Origin: Paenibacillus dakarensis
Lineage (GTDB): Bacteria; Bacillota; Bacilli; Paenibacillales; Paenibacillaceae
Direction: 5' to 3'
DNA length: 64,000 nucleotides
Assembly (NCBI RefSeq): GCF_001373415.1
Contig: NZ_CDSE01000032.1
Location: 1 to 64,000 of the forward strand
Shown: one piece after another, positions 1-10,771 of the stretch
How the letters are laid out: each line of letters begins with the position of its first letter
Numbering within the stretch: position 1 is the stretch's first letter
The notes under the pieces: generated by a model
What the model was told of the DNA's origin: nothing
What the model saw: only the letters and a program-made list of their open reading frames with translations
Databases searched by the model: none
Made by a program: the position numbers and the translations under genes

Positions 1-58
1 AATAACCGCCGCTTTTTTTGTTGATATTTGTTCAATTTATATAAATAAAATTCGGAAA

Positions 59-67
59 TTGTATAAT
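59..67 (+). promoter_or_regulatory. candidate -10 upstream of cas3
   Basis: A TATAAT hexamer at 62-67, preceded directly by TTG, is the best -10 candidate ahead of cas3. No good -35 is visible 17 bases upstream, so the promoter is uncertain. The rest of 1-186 holds no gene that I can see. A strong ribosome binding site (GAGGAGG) lies just ahead of the cas3 start. Confidence 0.3.
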
Positions 68-186
68 TTAGGAAGGTATAGAAGTGAGTCTATAGAATTA
101 GATGTATGAACTGAATTTTACATGAATAGTTCCGTTAGTCTATATGCAATGGGTTATAAGACCTGCATGGGTAGAGGAGGCTATAT

Positions 187-2616
187 ATGACTTATATTGC
201 TCATATTCGCGAGAGCGACCAGACGCACCAAAGTGTTGAAGAACATCTGCTAGGCGTGAAGGGTTTAGCTGAATCTTACGGTGAAAGTCTTGGCATCAAA
301 CATATTACGGGATTGGCAGGAATGCTGCATGACATGGGCAAATATACGGTTTTATTCCGAGATTATATACTCGAAGCCGTTCGCAATCCGCATGCTCCAC
401 CTAAACGGGGAAGTGTAGATCATTCAACGGCAGGCGGGCGAATGCTATATACACTGTTCCATACTGGGAAAATCGATCGATATAAAGGGATTCTTGCAGA
501 GGTTGTCGGAAACTCAATTATTTCTCACCACTCTTATCTGCAAGACTTTCTAAATCCGGATCTTGAATCAAATTATTTACAGCGAGTACGCGACAAGATT
601 TTAGATGAATTTGATGCGAGCAAGCAGCATTTTTTTAAACAAGTGATGGGTGAGGAAGATTTTCAGCGCTATGTTGATCAAGCTGCCCTAGAACTGGAGG
701 CCTATCTTACTAAGAATTCCTCACTTAACTATGAGGCCAAATGTATGTTTCTTACAAAGTTTGTTTTCAGCGCTTTGATTGATGCCGACCGGACGAACAC
801 GAGATGTTTTGAAGACAACCGTGAGGAAGAAACTGAGCAAGAACCACAGAAGCTCTTCAGTACCTATTACGACAGACTGATGAATGAGATCCATTCCTTA
901 GCAAAACACAAAATCGCCGAGAATCCTATTAATGTACTCAGAAGACGGATGTCTGAACAATGTGATAGGTTTGCTGAGAAGCCGTCTGGTATTTACACAT
1001 TATCGATCCCCACAGGTGGGGGGAAAACATTGGCGAGTCTTCGATATGCTCTCAAACATGCAATAACTCATAACAAAAAACGTATTATCTATGTCCTGCC
1101 ATATACAACAATCATAGAGCAGAATGCGGCAGAGGTACGCCGTATTTTGCAAGATGATGTAAATATTTTGGAACATCACTCCAATGTGGTTGAGGATAAT
1201 TACGATGACGATGAGTTCATGGACGGCATGGTCAATATACGCCAAAAACTGAAGCTGGCGAAGGATAACTGGGATTGCCCCATTATATTCACAACGATGG
1301 TGCAGTTTCTGAATGTGTTTTATGCCAGTGGCAGCAGGAACATTAGAAGGCTTCATCATTTAAGTGAATCGGTCATCGTGTTTGATGAGGTTCAAAAGGT
1401 CCCGGTTTCGTGTGTGTCTCTATTTAATGAAGCATTAAATTTCTTGAACAGGTATTGCCATTCCAGTCTTGTGCTATGTACTGCTACTCAGCCAGCATTG
1501 GATTTTGTGGAGCATCGGTTGAATCTGAGCCCAGACGCCGAGATGATTGATGATCTCGATGAGGTTATTGATGCGTTTAAACGTGTGGAGATATGGGATC
1601 ATGCGACGGATGAAGTGCTCAACAATGACAGTTTGACTGAATTTATTGCAGAGCGAATGACGGATGTGAGCAGTATTTTGGTCGTTTTAAACACGAAATC
1701 CGTAGTGAAAGAACTGTACCAGCAGTTGAAGATGATAATGATCGACACTCCGGTATACCATCTGAGCACCTCTATGTGCGCGGCACACCGGAAAAATATA
1801 TTGGATGAGGTACGGGATCATTTGAAGAATGGAAACAGGATCATCTGCATTAGTACGCCATTAATAGAAGCGGGAGTTGACGTGAGCTTCGAATGTGTCA
1901 TCCGATCCTTAGCAGGACTGGATTCCATTGCCCAGGCGGCAGGCAGATGTAATCGGCATGGTGAGCGTGAGCTGCAGAAGGTGTACATTATCGATCATGA
2001 AGAGGAAAACTTAAATCACCTGAAGGAAATAAAAAAAGGTAAACGCATCACCAAGAAAATTTTGATCGACCTGAAACGAGATTCGACCTGTTATGGCGGG
2101 CATCTTCTGTCCGTTAAAGCGATGGAAAAATATTTTCAGGAGTTCTATTCCGACCTTAGTGAGAATCTTAATTATTCACTTCCTAAGTTAAATACAAATA
2201 TGACAGCGTTATTATTTGGTAATAAAGTCGACAACATATTCTATCAGAATTACTGCACCAATAAAAAGGAAAGTCTCCCTTTATTTTTGGCTAACAGCTA
2301 TAAGACGGCGGCAGAGAATTTTCATGTTATTGAAACCCTTGCAACACCGGTTATTGTTCCTTATGGAGAAGAAGGAGAAACAATTATAGCGGAATTAAAC
2401 GGGGCAAGCCGAATTGAGGATATGAGCAGATTATTGCGAAAAGCGCAGCAATATACGATTAACTTGTTTCATTATGAGCTCGACCATTTGGATAAAAACG
2501 GTGGATTAGAGAGTTGTTTGGATGGGCAGATCTTAGTGCTCAAAGATGGGGCTTATAATTCAGAGTTTGGTTTGGACCATGAGAATGATAGCTGGACGGG
2601 ATCGACAATAATATAA
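187..2616 (+). CDS. cas3: CRISPR-associated helicase/nuclease Cas3 (type I-C)
   Basis: This is the 809-residue effector nuclease-helicase of the type I-C interference complex. It is recruited by Cascade bound to target DNA, unwinds the DNA and degrades it. An N-terminal HD nuclease domain shows the metal-binding pair H48-D49 in LHDMGKY. The SF2 helicase part shows Walker A PTGGGKT near residue 276, DEVQ near residue 398, and motif VI as AAGRCNRHGE near residue 590. Length is normal for HD-Cas3 of subtype I-C. The start has an AGAGGAGG site about 7 bases upstream. The gene is separated from cas5c by 214 bases holding a minus-strand RNA gene whose terminator abuts the cas3 stop, so cas3 probably has its own promoter. 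Confidence 0.96.
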   Translation: MTYIAHIRESDQTHQSVEEHLLGVKGLAESYGESLGIKHITGLAGMLHDMGKYTVLFRDYILEAVRNPHAPPKRGSVDHSTAGGRMLYTLFHTGKIDRYKGILAEVVGNSIISHHSYLQDFLNPDLESNYLQRVRDKILDEFDASKQHFFKQVMGEEDFQRYVDQAALELEAYLTKNSSLNYEAKCMFLTKFVFSALIDADRTNTRCFEDNREEETEQEPQKLFSTYYDRLMNEIHSLAKHKIAENPINVLRRRMSEQCDRFAEKPSGIYTLSIPTGGGKTLASLRYALKHAITHNKKRIIYVLPYTTIIEQNAAEVRRILQDDVNILEHHSNVVEDNYDDDEFMDGMVNIRQKLKLAKDNWDCPIIFTTMVQFLNVFYASGSRNIRRLHHLSESVIVFDEVQKVPVSCVSLFNEALNFLNRYCHSSLVLCTATQPALDFVEHRLNLSPDAEMIDDLDEVIDAFKRVEIWDHATDEVLNNDSLTEFIAERMTDVSSILVVLNTKSVVKELYQQLKMIMIDTPVYHLSTSMCAAHRKNILDEVRDHLKNGNRIICISTPLIEAGVDVSFECVIRSLAGLDSIAQAAGRCNRHGERELQKVYIIDHEEENLNHLKEIKKGKRITKKILIDLKRDSTCYGGHLLSVKAMEKYFQEFYSDLSENLNYSLPKLNTNMTALLFGNKVDNIFYQNYCTNKKESLPLFLANSYKTAAENFHVIETLATPVIVPYGEEGETIIAELNGASRIEDMSRLLRKAQQYTINLFHYELDHLDKNGGLESCLDGQILVLKDGAYNSEFGLDHENDSWTGSTII

Positions 2617-2698
2617 AAACCCATCTTTTTAAAGATAGGTTTCCACATCATACAATATATTTTTCAATCCACACTACGGTTAGGCAGCGACAATAGCG
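2615..2698 (-). ncRNA. crRNA-like regulatory RNA (CreR-type), predicted
   Basis: A minus-strand transcript of about 84 nt is predicted. It has four parts in order: an extended -10 promoter; a 31-nt degenerate CRISPR repeat (2691 down to 2661); a spacer-like segment from 2660 downwards; and a hairpin terminator ending in five U. The degenerate repeat begins GTCGC like the array repeat, folds as CGCTGC-CTAACC-GTAGTG (6 bp, two G-U pairs), and ends TGGATTGAAAA, which matches 10 of 11 bases of the type I-C crRNA handle. The G-U pairs would be A-C mismatches on the other strand, so the fold favours minus-strand transcription. Cas5c should be able to process it and Cascade to load it. The first 16 nt of its spacer match the cas5c promoter beside a TTC PAM. 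Autorepressing RNAs of this kind are known in other CRISPR subtypes; assignment here is inference. Confidence 0.7.
2617..2642 (-). terminator. terminator of the crRNA-like RNA
   Basis: On the minus strand AAACCTATCTT pairs with AAGATGGGTTT over 11 bp with a single U-G wobble, followed by a run of T. On the plus strand the same position is a C-A mismatch and no T run follows, so the hairpin reads as a minus-strand terminator. The T run covers the two bases around the cas3 stop codon. Confidence 0.7.
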
Positions 2699-2704
2699 AT
2701 AGTC

Positions 2705-2713
2705 ATTATATCA
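2705..2713 (-). promoter_or_regulatory. extended -10 promoter of the crRNA-like RNA
   Basis: On the minus strand the sequence reads TGATATAAT, a full extended -10 element. The -35 region is weak (TTAATT at 17 bases). The predicted start near 2698 lies about 7 bases ahead of the degenerate repeat, leaving almost no leader, as expected for a stand-alone crRNA-like gene. Confidence 0.6.
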
Positions 2714-2736
2714 TGAACAAAACTCCAAATTAAATA

Positions 2737-2755
2737 TTCATATAATGTATTATGT
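2737..2755 (+). promoter_or_regulatory. predicted Cascade operator: TTC PAM plus partial protospacer
   Basis: TTC at 2737-2739 is followed by ATATAATGTATTATGT. The spacer of the upstream crRNA-like RNA reads ATATATTGTATGATGT, so 14 of 16 positions match and the two mismatches fall at 6 and 12. Type I Cascade flips out every sixth base, so those positions do not contribute to pairing. Matching stops at position 17, which would favour binding without Cas3 cleavage. The site contains a TATAAT and lies directly upstream of the TTTACA -35 of the cas5c promoter. Confidence 0.7.
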
Positions 2756-2756
2756 A

Positions 2757-2786
2757 TTTACAAAATATATAAAGTTGGTTTATGCT
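2757..2786 (+). promoter_or_regulatory. cas5c operon promoter candidate
   Basis: TTTACA (2757-2762) and TATGCT (2781-2786) are spaced by 18 bases and resemble a sigma-A promoter with a start near 2793. An alternative -10, TATAAT at 2741-2746, lacks a good -35. Either promoter would be covered or blocked by Cascade bound at the 2737 site. Confidence 0.5.
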
Positions 2787-2830
2787 ACATTTAGTTAAAT
2801 TATTCCTATTTCAGTTAAGGAGGTGAATCA

Positions 2831-3550
2831 ATGAGAAACGCTATTGAATTTGTTGTTTATGGCGATTATGCGTTGTTTACAGACCCGTTAACCAAGCTGG
2901 GCGGTGAGAAACTCTCTTACCAAGTGCCAACATACCAGGCAATGAAAGGAATTGTTGAAAGCGTTTACTGGAAGCCGACGATTTTATTCTACATTGATAT
3001 GATTCGCGTTATGAAACCTATCCGCATGGAATCAAAGGGTATTCGTCCTATCGATTATGGCGGAGGAAATACTTTGGCTAATTACACGTACCTTCAAGAT
3101 GTTTGTTACCAAGTGAAATGTCATTTTGAATTCAACATGAATCGTCCGGAGATGGCATATGACCGTAACGAAAATAAGCATCACAATATATTGAAGCGAT
3201 CTCTTCAAGCTGGAGGGCGTAGGGATATTTTCCTTGGGGCACGAGAGTGTCAGGGATATGTGGAGCCTTGTGTTTTTGGCGAGGGTGAAGGATTTTATGA
3301 CCATTATGGTGATATTCATCTTGGAAATATGGTTCATGGAATCAACTACCCGGATGAGACAGGCCGTGATCAAATGGAAGTAAGATTGTGGAACCCAGTA
3401 ATGAAGAACGGCATCATTACATTTCCAAGGCCGGAAGAATGTACGCAGGTTCGTAAAGTTTCAGATATGAAACCAAAGCTTTTTAATGAATCCAATGTTG
3501 AGGCCGTTGATGACCTGCTGGCCAGATGGGGAGAGGAGGGAGATGTATGA
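2831..3550 (+). CDS. cas5c: Cas5c (Cas5d), crRNA-processing Cascade subunit
   Basis: In subtype I-C, which lacks Cas6, Cas5c is the endoribonuclease that cuts each CRISPR repeat at the base of its stem-loop and stays bound to the 11-nt 5' handle. The 239-residue protein is close to Bacillus halodurans Cas5d, as I recall that sequence, and has Y46, K116 and H117 at the positions reported to be catalytic there. A near-perfect ribosome binding site, AAGGAGGTGA, lies 5 bases before the ATG. It is the first gene of the cas5-8-7-4-1-2 operon and overlaps cas8c by four bases (ATGA). Confidence 0.97.
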   Translation: MRNAIEFVVYGDYALFTDPLTKLGGEKLSYQVPTYQAMKGIVESVYWKPTILFYIDMIRVMKPIRMESKGIRPIDYGGGNTLANYTYLQDVCYQVKCHFEFNMNRPEMAYDRNENKHHNILKRSLQAGGRRDIFLGARECQGYVEPCVFGEGEGFYDHYGDIHLGNMVHGINYPDETGRDQMEVRLWNPVMKNGIITFPRPEECTQVRKVSDMKPKLFNESNVEAVDDLLARWGEEGDV

Positions 3551-5463
3551 GCTGGCTGTTAAATTTGTATGAAACGTATGAATCGAATCTGGATCGTGTA
3601 GGTGAAATCGAAAGGACGTATGGCGGTCGTGAGTTCACACTGTTACCTGTATCACATACCACCCAGAATGCGCACATAGAAGTGACTGTGACGGAAGCCG
3701 GCGAATTTCATTCAGCTGAGGTCATTGATAAGAGTGACGCGAGCACATTGATTCCGAGTACGGAAAAGTCGGCGAGTAGAGCAGGATCAGTGATATCTCC
3801 TTATCCGCTGCACGATAAATTGAGTTATGTGGCAGGGGATTTCAGAGCATTTGGCGGTACGATCAAGGGGGAAGAACCTTTTGCAACGTATATACAAGAG
3901 CTTCACAACTGGGCGGAATCATCCTATGCACATCCGAAAGTAAAAAGCATTTATCAATACTTAAGCAAAAGAACCCTCATTAAAGATTTGGTAACACACA
4001 AGATGCTTTGTGTTGATGAGGACAATCGCCTTATAGATAAATGGGATAAGAAATATGAATCTTTATATCCTGAGAAGCCTGCAATTTTTAGTGTAATTGC
4101 TGGTGAACAGGACAGTGCCTTTATCCGTTTTAATGTCTATTCACCTCGATCTATTATGGCTAAAGTGTGGAAGGATCCAGAAATGTATGATTCATTCATT
4201 CGATATTACCAGGAGCATTTGGGGGATGAAGACATTTGCTATGTTACAGGGAAAAGGCTGCCCAGCACCGATAAGCATGCGAATAAAATACGAAATGCGG
4301 CAGACAAGGCCAAGTTAATTTCGGCCAATGATACCAGCGGATTTACTTTCAGAGGCCGATTTAACCAAAGCAAGGATGCGGCAAGCATCAGTTATGAAGT
4401 ATCGCAGAAGGCTCATAATGCATTAAAATGGTTGATTAACCGTCAAGGTAAAACGATAGACCAAAGAGTATTCCTTGTGTGGGGGAATGATGCACTTGAT
4501 ATTCCAGATCCAACGGAGGACACCTTTGCTTTAGACCCTGATCTAACTCTAAATGTTCCCGTGAAATCGAATACAAACGATACTTTTGCAAATGAATTCG
4601 ATAAAGCACTGGATGGATACAAGAATAAATTAACCTCAAAGTCAGGCGATGTGTTTAAATCTGAAGTGAATATTATGGTTCTTGATTCTGCGACTACAGG
4701 TCGAATGGCGGTTCTTTACTACAGGAATCTAAATAAGGAATTGTATCTTGAAAAGCTGATTAAATGGCATAAAACCTGCGCTTGGCTTCATAAATACCGG
4801 AAAAATGCAGAAGGCTTCACCTTATTTTATGGAGCTCCAGCGACCAAGGATATTGCATTTGCAGCTTACGGGCCTAGAGCTAGCGACAAAATCGTCAAGG
4901 GGCTTATGGAGCGAATGCTACCGTGCATTATAGATGACCGTGAAATTCCTGGAGATATTGTAAATAGCGCATTTCACCGGGCATCTAATCCGGTATCCAT
5001 GGAGAAGTGGGAATGGGAAAAAACACTTAGTATTACATGTGCCTTAATAAACCGACGGGAGGGATACCAATTGGCTTTAGATACGGAAAATACGAATCGT
5101 GATTACCTGTTTGGACGCTTGTTGGCCGTAGCAGATGTTCTGGAAAGAAGAGCCTTAGGAGCGGACGAAAAGAGGTCGACAAATGCGATCAGATTTATGA
5201 ATTCTTTTTCCAGACATCCGGAAAGAACCTGGAATACCATTCAACAGAGCTTGCAGCCTTATCAGGCACGAATGGGAGCAAAAGCAATCTATTTATCCAA
5301 AATCATTGATGAGATCGCCTCCAAGTTTGAGATTGAGGATTTTAACAATAAGCCTTTATCCGGAAAATATCTATTAGGATTTTATAGTCAACGTCACGAG
5401 CTTTACCAATCGAAAGATAAAAATGAGGATGCCGTAGAAGCATCTGAAAATGAGGAGAGATAA
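3547..5463 (+). CDS. cas8c: Cas8c (Csd1), large Cascade subunit
   Basis: This 638-residue protein is the large subunit of type I-C Cascade, which recognises the PAM and helps recruit Cas3. In B. halodurans-type systems an internal start in this gene can also yield the small subunit Cas11c. The start was placed at the ATG that overlaps the cas5c stop (ATGA) with GGAGGGAG upstream, rather than at an in-frame codon seven residues earlier. It is recognised by the N-terminal [12 protein letters not shown], the family pattern around residues 300-420, and its position between cas5c and cas7c. The C-terminal region after about residue 510 is helical and is the likely Cas11c-encoding part. Confidence 0.94.
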   Translation: MSWLLNLYETYESNLDRVGEIERTYGGREFTLLPVSHTTQNAHIEVTVTEAGEFHSAEVIDKSDASTLIPSTEKSASRAGSVISPYPLHDKLSYVAGDFRAFGGTIKGEEPFATYIQELHNWAESSYAHPKVKSIYQYLSKRTLIKDLVTHKMLCVDEDNRLIDKWDKKYESLYPEKPAIFSVIAGEQDSAFIRFNVYSPRSIMAKVWKDPEMYDSFIRYYQEHLGDEDICYVTGKRLPSTDKHANKIRNAADKAKLISANDTSGFTFRGRFNQSKDAASISYEVSQKAHNALKWLINRQGKTIDQRVFLVWGNDALDIPDPTEDTFALDPDLTLNVPVKSNTNDTFANEFDKALDGYKNKLTSKSGDVFKSEVNIMVLDSATTGRMAVLYYRNLNKELYLEKLIKWHKTCAWLHKYRKNAEGFTLFYGAPATKDIAFAAYGPRASDKIVKGLMERMLPCIIDDREIPGDIVNSAFHRASNPVSMEKWEWEKTLSITCALINRREGYQLALDTENTNRDYLFGRLLAVADVLERRALGADEKRSTNAIRFMNSFSRHPERTWNTIQQSLQPYQARMGAKAIYLSKIIDEIASKFEIEDFNNKPLSGKYLLGFYSQRHELYQSKDKNEDAVEASENEER

Positions 5464-5466
5464 AAT

Positions 5467-6330
5467 ATGAGCAGCCTGGATCATAAAATTGATTTTGCAG
5501 TGGTGTTGTCGGTCACGAGTGCCAATCCTAACGGAGATCCTCTAAACGGAAACCGTCCAAGACAAAACTATGATGGATACGGTGAAATTTCTGATGTGGC
5601 TATTAAACGTAAAATCAGAAATCGTCTGCAGGATATGGGAGAATCTATTTTTGTCCAATCCAATGACCGTAAGGTGGATAATTATCAGAGTTTAAGAGAT
5701 CGGGCAGATGGAAACTCGGAACTGAACAAAATTTTGAAATCGAAAACAGGTTCCAATGATGAGTTTGCAAGTATAGCATGCCAAGAATGGATAGATGTTC
5801 GGAGTTTTGGTCAAGTCTTTGCCTTTAAAGGTACAGGAAATGGCGGAGGAGTCTCCGTTGGCGTAAGAGGACCGGTTTCCATTCATACAGCGAAAAGCGT
5901 TCATCCGATTGACATCACAAGTATGCAAATTACGAAAAGTGTTAACTCCGAGTCTGGAAAGGACAGGGGCTCCGATACGATGGGAATGAAACACCGCGTT
6001 GATTATGGTGTTTATGTTTTCTACGGAAGTATCAACACACAGCTAGCCGAGAAGACCGGGTTTACAAACGAAGATGCAGATAAGATCAAGCAGGCGTTGA
6101 TAACGCTATTCGAGAATGATTTATCTTCAGCTAGACCGGAAGGAAGCATGGAAGTGCATAAAGTATATTGGTGGGAGCACAGCTCGAAACTTGGCCAACA
6201 CTCATCAGCCAAAGTGCATCGTTCTTTATCCGTTGAATCTCGGGTAGAAGAACCTAGGACATTTGAAGACTACACAATTGAACTGAATGAGTTGGAAGGT
6301 TTAAATGTAGAGATTATAGATGGACGTTAA
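5467..6330 (+). CDS. cas7c: Cas7c (Csd2), Cascade backbone subunit
   Basis: This 287-residue RAMP-type protein polymerises along the crRNA spacer and forms the Cascade backbone. Its thumb loops cause the six-base periodicity of guide-target pairing. The N terminus has the Csd2/Cas7 motif SANPNGDPLNGNRPR, and DTMGMKHRVDYGVYVFYG lies near residues 165-182. It starts three bases after the cas8c stop, with GAGGAGA upstream. The next gene, cas4, begins inside its last 11 bases. Confidence 0.96.
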   Translation: MSSLDHKIDFAVVLSVTSANPNGDPLNGNRPRQNYDGYGEISDVAIKRKIRNRLQDMGESIFVQSNDRKVDNYQSLRDRADGNSELNKILKSKTGSNDEFASIACQEWIDVRSFGQVFAFKGTGNGGGVSVGVRGPVSIHTAKSVHPIDITSMQITKSVNSESGKDRGSDTMGMKHRVDYGVYVFYGSINTQLAEKTGFTNEDADKIKQALITLFENDLSSARPEGSMEVHKVYWWEHSSKLGQHSSAKVHRSLSVESRVEEPRTFEDYTIELNELEGLNVEIIDGR

Positions 6331-6979
6331 TGAAGATGATCATTACCTGATGCTTTCCGGTATTCAGCATTTTGAATTTTGCAGGCGCCAATGGGCGCTC
6401 ATTCACATCGAACAGCAGTGGGAAGAGAATGTGAGAACCGTAGAAGGTCAATATCTTCATAGGAAGGCTGATCAACCCTTTATCAGAGAGAAGCGGGGAG
6501 AGAAGCTTACCGTACGAGCAATGCCTGTGAAATCGGAGACGTTGAAATTAACAGGTATCTGCGATGTCGTAGAGTTTATCCAAAGTGATGAGGGTGTTGA
6601 AATCTATGGCAGCGAGGGAAAATACTTAGCTTTTCCTGTAGAGTACAAACGGGGCAAGCCGAAAATGAATGACGCTGATCTTTTACAGTTAGCTGCACAA
6701 GCTCTGTGTCTGGAAGAAATGTTGCTGTGCGAGGTCCGGGTTGGTTATTTTTACTATAATGAGATTAAACACAGAGTCGAGGTTCAGCTAACAACAGAAA
6801 TGAAAGATAAGGTGAAGTTCATTGCGGCTGAGATGCATGATTATTATCGGCGCAGGTACACCCCCAAAGTGAAAACCGGATCTTTTTGCAAAAATTGTTC
6901 TCTTCAAGAGATCTGCCTACCTGAAGTCATGAGCAAGCGTACGGTGAGGAGCTATGTTGAGGGGAAGATCAAAGAATGA
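6320..6979 (+). CDS. cas4: Cas4 exonuclease, spacer acquisition
   Basis: Cas4 is a PD-(D/E)xK nuclease with an iron-sulfur cluster that trims prespacers and sets PAM choice and orientation together with Cas1-Cas2. This copy has 219 residues. The single N-terminal cysteine of the cluster (FEFCRRQW) and the C-terminal trio CKNCSLQEIC are all present. The nuclease core is visible as an acidic residue in the GICDVVEF stretch followed by PVEYKRGK. It overlaps cas7c by 11 bases and cas1 by four (ATGA), so the three are likely translationally coupled. Confidence 0.96.
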   Translation: MDVNEDDHYLMLSGIQHFEFCRRQWALIHIEQQWEENVRTVEGQYLHRKADQPFIREKRGEKLTVRAMPVKSETLKLTGICDVVEFIQSDEGVEIYGSEGKYLAFPVEYKRGKPKMNDADLLQLAAQALCLEEMLLCEVRVGYFYYNEIKHRVEVQLTTEMKDKVKFIAAEMHDYYRRRYTPKVKTGSFCKNCSLQEICLPEVMSKRTVRSYVEGKIKE

Positions 6980-8007
6980 AGAAGCTCTTGAATACATTGT
7001 TTGTTACGCTACCGGATGTATATCTGTCGCTGGATGGGGACAATATTGTGCTGCTGAAAGAGCAGGAGAAGCTAGGGAGACTTCCGCTGCATAATCTGGA
7101 ATCTGTTGTGGCATTTGGATATACAGGAGCAAGCCCGGCTCTTATGGGGTATTGTGCTGAGAGAAACATATCCATAGTCTTTCTAACCATGAACGGTAGA
7201 TTTCTGGCAAGGGTGGTGGGCTCAAGCAAGGGAAATGTCGTTCTTCGGAAAAAGCAATGCCTTGTATCTGATGATGAGGTTTTGTCGGCGAGAATCGCAC
7301 GCAATTTTATTATCGGCAAAATTTATAATCACAAGTGGATTCTTGAACGAATGACCCGAGATTACCCACTGCGAATCGATGTGTCCGAATTCAAGGCTGC
7401 TTCCCAGCAGCTATCTTCTATTATGGTGAAAATAAGACAGTGTGAGGACTTGGATCAGCTTAGGGGATTGGAAGGACAAGCTGCTTTAGCCTACAATCAA
7501 CGGTTTAATCAGATGATTTTACAGCAGCAAGAGGATTTTTATTTTCATACCCGTTCTCGTAGACCTCCCCTCGATAATGTAAATGCAATGCTATCCCTTG
7601 CTTATACGCTGTTGTCAAATGATACAGCATCTGCCTTAGAAGGAGTTGGGCTGGATGCATATATTGGATTTTTGCACAGAGATCGGCCTGGACGAGCTTC
7701 ACTTGCTTTAGACATGATGGAAGAGCTACGCGGAATCTATGCTGACAAGTTCGTGTTGTCCATGATTAACAAAAAGGTAATGAACAAGGAAGACTTTGTG
7801 CGTAAGGAGAACGGGGCTGTAATCATGACGGATGACGGCAGAAAGAAGTTCCTGAAGGCATGGCAAACCAAAAAACAGGAGAAGATAACCCACCCATACC
7901 TAGGTGAGAAGATATCTTGGGGGTTGGTACCGCATGCACAGGCATTATTATTGGCTCGTCATTTGCGCAATGATTTAGACGAGTATCCTCCATTCTTATG
8001 GAAGTAG
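6976..8007 (+). CDS. cas1: Cas1 integrase (type I-C)
   Basis: Cas1 is the integrase that inserts new spacers at the leader end of the array as a complex with Cas2. The 343 residues are normal for subtype I-C. The first residues form the usual beta-rich domain with YLSLDGDNIVL, and the catalytic half contains the conserved LEGQAA and HRDRPGRASLALDMMEE stretch with the metal-binding His and acidic residues. It overlaps cas4 by four bases and ends just before cas2. All catalytic features look intact, so adaptation is probably functional. Confidence 0.97.
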   Translation: MKKLLNTLFVTLPDVYLSLDGDNIVLLKEQEKLGRLPLHNLESVVAFGYTGASPALMGYCAERNISIVFLTMNGRFLARVVGSSKGNVVLRKKQCLVSDDEVLSARIARNFIIGKIYNHKWILERMTRDYPLRIDVSEFKAASQQLSSIMVKIRQCEDLDQLRGLEGQAALAYNQRFNQMILQQQEDFYFHTRSRRPPLDNVNAMLSLAYTLLSNDTASALEGVGLDAYIGFLHRDRPGRASLALDMMEELRGIYADKFVLSMINKKVMNKEDFVRKENGAVIMTDDGRKKFLKAWQTKKQEKITHPYLGEKISWGLVPHAQALLLARHLRNDLDEYPPFLWK

Positions 8008-8016
8008 GTGCAGTAT

Positions 8017-8307
8017 ATGCTCGTTTTGATCACGTATGATGTGAGTACAATGAGTAGGGAAGGTCAGAGAAGGCTGCGAAAAGTGTCTAAACTATGCCAA
8101 GATTATGGTCAGCGTGTCCAGCATTCTGTCTTTGAGTGTGTGGTCGATGCTACACAATTTGCTAAATTAAAAATGCAGCTGATAGACATTATAGATGAGG
8201 AACAGGATAGCCTAAGATTTTACCAGCTGGGGAACCATTACAAAAATAAGGTTGAGCATGTGGGCATAAAAGCAGCCCTCGACATGGAAGGTCCGTTGAT
8301 TTTGTAG
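8017..8307 (+). CDS. cas2: Cas2
   Basis: Cas2 is the dimeric structural partner of Cas1 in spacer integration. The protein starts MLVLITYDVST, the standard beta-strand with its conserved Asp. The ATG at 8017 gives 96 residues and has AGGTG six bases upstream. An in-frame GTG directly after the cas1 stop would add three residues but has poorer spacing. Its stop codon TAG lies inside the left arm of the leader inverted repeat. Confidence 0.95.
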   Translation: MLVLITYDVSTMSREGQRRLRKVSKLCQDYGQRVQHSVFECVVDATQFAKLKMQLIDIIDEEQDSLRFYQLGNHYKNKVEHVGIKAALDMEGPLIL

Positions 8308-8475
8308 TGCGAATGTCAAGTGCACATGATTTTGCAGGGGGATTCGCACTATATAATATACTTAATTTTTATTTAAAACCAAAATAAGTAATTTATATTG
8401 ATGTGTATTCGACAATTTTAGCGAAATTATTGAATAAATGACCGATTTTTCGGTGAAATTTGCTTGAAAGTCGGA
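8305..8475 (+). promoter_or_regulatory. CRISPR leader with inverted repeat and promoter
   Basis: TAGTGCGAAT (8305-8314) and ATTCGCACTA (8342-8351) form a perfect 10-bp inverted repeat directly behind cas2. TATAAT follows at 8352-8357, with TTTGCA 15 bases upstream as a weak -35. The remainder to the first repeat is AT-rich. Decayed repeats at the far end of the array confirm that the leader is on this side. The inverted repeat could be an integration-complex or protein binding site. Confidence 0.65.
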
Positions 8476-10684
<2,209 letters not shown>

Positions 10685-10723
10685 TTGCCAACTACTCCCT
10701 AGGTTACCATTCATCAAATATTT

Positions 10724-10755
10724 CAAAACCTTGGATGCCTTACTGCATTCAAGGT
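10724..10755 (-). terminator. candidate tgl terminator
   Basis: ACCTTG (10728-10733) and CAAGGT (10750-10755) form a short stem. On the minus strand the stem is followed by TTTTG, just downstream of the tgl stop. The stem is weak. Confidence 0.4.
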
Positions 10756-10771
10756 CTTTTATTCATAACAG

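Noticed and set aside
1..186. Second target of the crRNA-like RNA ahead of cas3
   Set aside because: TTC-adjacent sequences here (for example at 31 and 51) do not match the spacer beyond chance.
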